DNA of 43,279 nt from NCBI GenBank assembly GCA_029975435.1, contig JARKPC010000147.1, forward strand, positions 1 through 43,279, read 5' to 3'. This document shows, piece by piece, positions 39,535 through 43,279 of the stretch; the first letter of the stretch is position 1, and every line of letters starts with the position of its first letter. Below the pieces are notes generated by a model, which made no database searches, was not told the DNA's origin, and saw only the letters and a list, made by a program, of their open reading frames with translations. The translations under genes and the position numbers were made by a program. The DNA comes from Propionivibrio sp. (lineage in GTDB: Bacteria > Pseudomonadota > Gammaproteobacteria > Burkholderiales > Rhodocyclaceae).

Positions 39535-40787
39535 ACGCCATCACTGCGCCTTTCAACGTAAACGACGGTCAACTCTGTGCCGAATCCATTCCCCTGGCAG
39601 AGATTGCCGAGCGCTTCGGCACTCCGTGCTACATCTATTCACGCGCAGCGCTTGAAGCGGCTCTGGATGAATTCCTTGTCGAACTGGAGGGCATCGACGC
39701 CCAAGTCTGCTATGCGGTCAAGGCCAATTCCAACCTGGCAGTACTCAACGTCTTCGCGCGCCGAGGCGCCGGGTTCGACATCGTTTCCGCCGGGGAACTC
39801 AAGCGCGTACTGGCCGCCGGTGCGGACCCGCGAAAGATCGTTTTTTCCGGTGTCGGAAAATCCAGAGAGGAAATGGCCTTCGCTCTCACGACCGGGATCC
39901 TCTGCTTCAACGTCGAATCGGCGCCCGAACTCGAGCGTCTGAACGAAGTGGCCGGATCGCTGGGTGTCCGTGCGCCGATCAGCCTGCGTGTCAACCCCGA
40001 CGTCGACGCCAAGACACATCCGTACATTTCCACCGGACTGAAAGAAAACAAGTTCGGTGTGGCCTACGAAGATGCGCTCACGATCTACCAGCGTGCCGCG
40101 GCCCTGTCGCACATCGATGTCACCGGTATCGACTGCCACATCGGATCGCAACTGCTCGACCCGGCGCCCTTCGCCGAAGCACTCGACAAGCTCCTGTTGC
40201 TGGTGGACCAACTCGCTGCCAGCGGGATTTCCCTGCACCATATCGACCTGGGCGGCGGATTGGGCATCCGCTATCAAGATGACGAAGCCCCGACGGTTAA
40301 GAGTTATCTGCGCCCGCTGCTGCAGAAGCTCAAGGGACGGCCGCTGAAGATTTTGCTCGAACCCGGTCGCCGCCTCGTCGGCAACACAGGGGTGCTGCTC
40401 ACGCGTGTCGAATACCTCAAGCCCGGCGAGATCAAGAACTTTGCCATCGTCGATGCGGCCATGAACGATCTGGCCCGCCCGGCGCTCTACGACGCCTGGC
40501 ACGATATCGTCCCGGTGCGTCCGCGCGATAGCGAACCGCGCGACTGGGAAATCGTTGGGCCGATCTGCGAATCCGGGGATTTTCTCGGCCACAGCCGATC
40601 GCTGGCCATCCAACCGGGGGATCTGCTGGCCATAATGTCCGCCGGAGCCTACGGCATGGCCATGAGTTCCAACTACAACACCCGCCCGCGTGCCGCCGAA
40701 GTGATGGTTGACGGAGATCAGGCGTTCCTGGTCCGCCGCCGCGAAACGGTCGAAGAACTCTACGCACTGGAAAGCCCGTTGCCGTGA
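39531..40787 (+). CDS. lysA: Diaminopimelate decarboxylase
   Basis: 418 residues, fold-III PLP enzyme. The PLP lysine is K64 in YAVKANSN. Other family motifs are FDIVSAGEL, VNPDVDAKTHPYISTG, GIDCHIGSQ, the phosphate-binding LGGGLGI, LEPGRRLVGN and the C-terminal active-site cysteine segment ICESGDFLG. It converts meso-diaminopimelate to lysine, the last step of lysine synthesis. It overlaps lptM upstream and the efflux adaptor downstream by four bases each, so it sits within a translationally coupled chain. dapF, often next to lysA, is not here. Confidence 0.96.
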   Translation: MNAITAPFNVNDGQLCAESIPLAEIAERFGTPCYIYSRAALEAALDEFLVELEGIDAQVCYAVKANSNLAVLNVFARRGAGFDIVSAGELKRVLAAGADPRKIVFSGVGKSREEMAFALTTGILCFNVESAPELERLNEVAGSLGVRAPISLRVNPDVDAKTHPYISTGLKENKFGVAYEDALTIYQRAAALSHIDVTGIDCHIGSQLLDPAPFAEALDKLLLLVDQLAASGISLHHIDLGGGLGIRYQDDEAPTVKSYLRPLLQKLKGRPLKILLEPGRRLVGNTGVLLTRVEYLKPGEIKNFAIVDAAMNDLARPALYDAWHDIVPVRPRDSEPRDWEIVGPICESGDFLGHSRSLAIQPGDLLAIMSAGAYGMAMSSNYNTRPRAAEVMVDGDQAFLVRRRETVEELYALESPLP

Positions 40788-41905
40788 AACAGTTCCCCCT
40801 CCTCGTGGCCATCTGTCTGGCACTGACCGGCTGTTCGGAAAACGGCGCCAAGAAGAAAGCCGAGCCGCCGCCAGTCCCTGTGACCGCAACCAAGGCGGTC
40901 GCACGGGACATTCCGGTCAGTTTGCAGATCGTCGGCCGAGCCGAGGCTTTCGAAAGCGTCGTGATGAAATCCCGTGTTGATGGCCAGGTTGCGGCTGTCC
41001 TGTTCACCGAGGGGCAACACGTGAATCAGGGTGACGTATTGATCCGCCTGGACCCTACCGATTTCGCCGCCCGCCTGCAGCAGGCGGAAGCCACGGCCGC
41101 ACGCGACGAAGCGCTGATCGCCAAGATGCGCGCCGATACGGCGCGTTATACGGCCCTCAAGGAGCGCAATTTCGTTTCCGAGGAGAAGGTCAACGACATT
41201 CGTACCAATGAGGCGGCAGCAGCGGCCAACCTGCGCGCCAGCAAGGCAGCGGTAGAGGTCGCCCGCCTGCAGCTTTCCTACGCCACGATTCGCGCACCGA
41301 TTACCGGCATCGTCGGCGCCCGCTTGGTTTTCCCTGGCTCGGCGGTCAAGGCCAATGACGTCACCGTGGCCATCGTCAATCGCGTCCGTCCGCTGCTGGT
41401 CAGTTTCGCCGTCCCGGAAAAACATCTGCCGCAACTGCGTGCCGCCCGCCAGGCAGGCAACCTTAAGGTCGACGTCACCCAAGCCGGCGACTCGTCGCAG
41501 CATTTCGAGGGAACTGTCCGTTTCATCGACAATTCCGTCGACGCCAGCACGGGAACCATTCTGCTGAAAGCCGAATTGCCCAACCAGGACGAAAAACTGA
41601 CCCCGGGGCAATTCCTCAATGTCTCACTGCTGCTCGACACTCTCCGGCAAGCCGTAACCGTCCCGGACAACGCCGTCCAGCAAGGCGCCGACGGCAACTA
41701 TTTGTACGCGGTCAAGGACGACTCCAGCGTTGAAATGCGGCGTGTCGAAACGCTGGCCTCGGAGGACGGGTTTACGGCGGTTCGCGGAGCGGTTCGGGTC
41801 GGCGAAACGATTGTCACTGACGGACACCTGCGTCTGACGCCGGGCGCCAAGATCAAGATCAAGGAAGAAGCTCCCGCCGGAAAACCGGCCTCTGCCGCCA
41901 GATAG
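40784..41905 (+). CDS. RND efflux periplasmic adaptor (membrane fusion protein)
   Basis: 373 residues. The GTG start overlaps the lysA stop (GTGA). A lipoprotein signal peptide ends in the lipobox LTGC (Cys17), so the adaptor is probably lipid-anchored. The barrel/lipoyl half-motifs flank a coiled-coil hairpin (about 85-155): MKSRVDGQVAAVLFTEGQ, then LQLSYATIRAPITGIVGAR. Beta-barrel and membrane-proximal domains follow, with LNVSLLLDTLRQAVTVPDNAVQ. It belongs to the HlyD/AcrA-type adaptors of tripartite pumps such as MdtA and AcrA. It bridges the permease that follows to an outer-membrane channel not seen here. Substrates unknown. Confidence 0.92.
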   Translation: MKQFPLLVAICLALTGCSENGAKKKAEPPPVPVTATKAVARDIPVSLQIVGRAEAFESVVMKSRVDGQVAAVLFTEGQHVNQGDVLIRLDPTDFAARLQQAEATAARDEALIAKMRADTARYTALKERNFVSEEKVNDIRTNEAAAAANLRASKAAVEVARLQLSYATIRAPITGIVGARLVFPGSAVKANDVTVAIVNRVRPLLVSFAVPEKHLPQLRAARQAGNLKVDVTQAGDSSQHFEGTVRFIDNSVDASTGTILLKAELPNQDEKLTPGQFLNVSLLLDTLRQAVTVPDNAVQQGADGNYLYAVKDDSSVEMRRVETLASEDGFTAVRGAVRVGETIVTDGHLRLTPGAKIKIKEEAPAGKPASAAR

Positions 41906-41915
41906 GCCGTCTGCC

Positions 41916-43279
41916 ATGCATCTGCCCGAACTCTGCATCCGCCGCCCGGTGATGACCACGCTGCTGATGGCGGCGTTCATAATTTTCGGCCTGATCGCCT
42001 ACCGAGCCCTGCCGGTATCGGAACTGCCCAACGTCGACTTTCCGACCATCTCGGTCACCGCAAGCCTGCCCGGCGCCTCGCCGGAGACGATGGCGGCTGC
42101 CGTGGCCACCCCGCTCGAAGGACAGTTCTCGACCATTGCCGGCCTGGAATCGCTGAGTTCGACGAGCGCGCAGGGATCCACCTCGATCACACTGCAATTT
42201 TCCCTGGATCGAAACATCGACGCGGCGGCGCAGGATGTGCAGTCGGCAATCGCCACGGCGCAACGCAAGTTGCCGCCGAATATGCCGACACCGCCGTCGT
42301 TCCGCAAGGTCAATCCGGCGGATTCGCCGATCTTCTTCATCGCCCTTACATCTCCCACCTTGCCGCTGCCGGTGGTTAACGAATACGCCGAGACACAACT
42401 GGCACAGCGATTGTCGACCGTCACCGGCGTGGCTCAGGTACTGGTTTTCGGGTCGCAAAAATACGCGGTGCGCATCCGGGCCAACCCGGATCAGCTGGCG
42501 GCACGGGGAATGGGCATCGACGAATTGCGCCAGGCGATTGCGCAAGCCAACGTCAACCAACCGCTCGGGCAGTTCGATGGCAATCAACAGGCTTTCGCCA
42601 TCAAGGACAACGGCCAACTCACCAGCGCGGCCGCCTACCGACCGCTGATCGTGGCGTGGCGCAACGGTGCCCCGGTGCGCCTCGAGGAGGTCGCCACGCC
42701 GATCGACAGTGTCGAGAACGCGCGCATCGCGGCCTGGAACGTCGACAAGCGCTCCATCGTCCTGGCCATCCAGCGCCAGCCCGGCGCCAACACCATCGAA
42801 ACCGTGGACTCGGTCAAGCGCATGCTGCCGAGTTTCCAGGCCAGTCTTCCGGCGTCGATCAACATGACCACGCTGTACGACCGCAGCATTTCGATCAGCG
42901 AATCCATCGTCGACGTCCAGTTCACGCTGTTGCTCGCCGGGTTCCTGGTCGTCCTGGTCATCCTGCTGTTCCTGCGCAACGTCTCGGCCACGGTCATTCC
43001 CGCGCTGGCTCTGCCGATCTCGGTCATCGGCACCTTCGCCGTCATGCACGTTCTCGGCTACAGCCTCGACAACCTGTCGCTGCTGGCACTGACACTGGCC
43101 GTCGGCTTCGTCGTCGACGACGCCATCGTGATGCTGGAGAATATCGTCCGGCACATCGAACTGGGTGAAACGCCTCTTCAGGCCGCGATCAAGGGATCGC
43201 GGGAAATCGGCTTCACCATCGTCTCGATGACTGTCTCGCTCACCGCCGTATTCATCCCGGTGATGTTCATGAGCGGCAT
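41916..43279 (+). CDS. RND efflux permease, N-terminal part (cut by window edge)
   Basis: About 454 residues of a protein normally near 1030. ATG 41916 follows the adaptor stop by 10 bp. The first transmembrane helix (RRPVMTTLLMAAFIIFGLIAY) is followed by the typical LPVSELPNVDFPTISVTASLPGASPE segment and the large periplasmic porter loop. Three further spans are reached, including the TM4 segment with GFVVDDAIVMLENI, whose two adjacent Asp residues are the proton-relay pair of HAE1-type pumps. It is a hydrophobe/amphiphile exporter of the AcrB/MdtB/MdtC type; metal-exporting HME pumps differ in this TM4 motif. The downstream half, including any outer-membrane channel gene, lies outside the window. 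Confidence 0.93.
   Translation, partial: MHLPELCIRRPVMTTLLMAAFIIFGLIAYRALPVSELPNVDFPTISVTASLPGASPETMAAAVATPLEGQFSTIAGLESLSSTSAQGSTSITLQFSLDRNIDAAAQDVQSAIATAQRKLPPNMPTPPSFRKVNPADSPIFFIALTSPTLPLPVVNEYAETQLAQRLSTVTGVAQVLVFGSQKYAVRIRANPDQLAARGMGIDELRQAIAQANVNQPLGQFDGNQQAFAIKDNGQLTSAAAYRPLIVAWRNGAPVRLEEVATPIDSVENARIAAWNVDKRSIVLAIQRQPGANTIETVDSVKRMLPSFQASLPASINMTTLYDRSISISESIVDVQFTLLLAGFLVVLVILLFLRNVSATVIPALALPISVIGTFAVMHVLGYSLDNLSLLALTLAVGFVVDDAIVMLENIVRHIELGETPLQAAIKGSREIGFTIVSMTVSLTAVFIPVMFMSG

Overview
The window is chromosomal housekeeping DNA of a GC-rich betaproteobacterium, most likely Rhodocyclales (Dechloromonas / Propionivibrio / Accumulibacter relatives). The argument is gene order: a divergent ponA (PBP1A) beside pilMNOPQ-aroK-aroB-dgt, with gltBD close by, and ponA-cyaY-lptM-lysA on the other side, is the usual betaproteobacterial arrangement. 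The type IV pilus operon, GTP-type PEP carboxykinase, class II aldolase, membrane transhydrogenase and UbiH-family hydroxylase fit a respiratory Gram-negative organism. This placement is inference from content; no rRNA marker is present. I saw no tRNA, rRNA, CRISPR array, insertion sequence, prophage or integration site.

Layout, left to right. 1-2527: 5' part of an aldehyde dehydrogenase (cut by the window edge), a divergent IclR-type regulator, and the D,D-endopeptidase pbpG. 2946-7414: pckG with a strong terminator, an orphan multi-membrane-span sensor histidine kinase, and a divergent solitary prepilin-like gene with a near-consensus sigma-54 promoter. 7478-13311: uvrD, fbaA, a small unknown protein, a UbiH/UbiF-family hydroxylase and dsbC. 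13320-18898: cardiolipin synthase, then (minus strand) an unknown three-span membrane protein with a winged-helix-like tail followed by glmU and glmS. 19045-28712: gltBD (minus) divergent from pntAB (plus) across a regulatory region of about 490 bp. 28773-36501 (minus): pilM-N-O-P-Q, a terminator, then aroK-aroB-dgt. 36688-43279: ponA, cyaY (minus), lptM, lysA, and an RND efflux adaptor and permease (cut by the window edge).

How the genes work together. pbpG, ponA, glmS and glmU all serve peptidoglycan or its UDP-GlcNAc precursor; lysA makes lysine from the peptidoglycan diamino acid meso-DAP; lptM and cls concern the outer membrane and phospholipids. gltBD makes glutamate at the cost of NADPH, and the adjacent divergent pntAB regenerates NADPH from NADH using proton-motive force, so a shared control region makes metabolic sense. 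pilMNOPQ forms the inner-membrane alignment complex and outer-membrane secretin of the type IV pilus. The lone prepilin at 6764 may feed the same machine or a minor-pilin role.

No wholly new multi-gene system stands out. The most interesting signals are (a) the sensor kinase / sigma-54 / prepilin divergent pair with a 20-bp palindrome between them, (b) a promoter, tandem 11-bp repeat and intrinsic terminator in the gltB leader that together look like an attenuated, activator-controlled operon, and (c) the unknown membrane winged-helix protein heading the glmU-glmS cluster.
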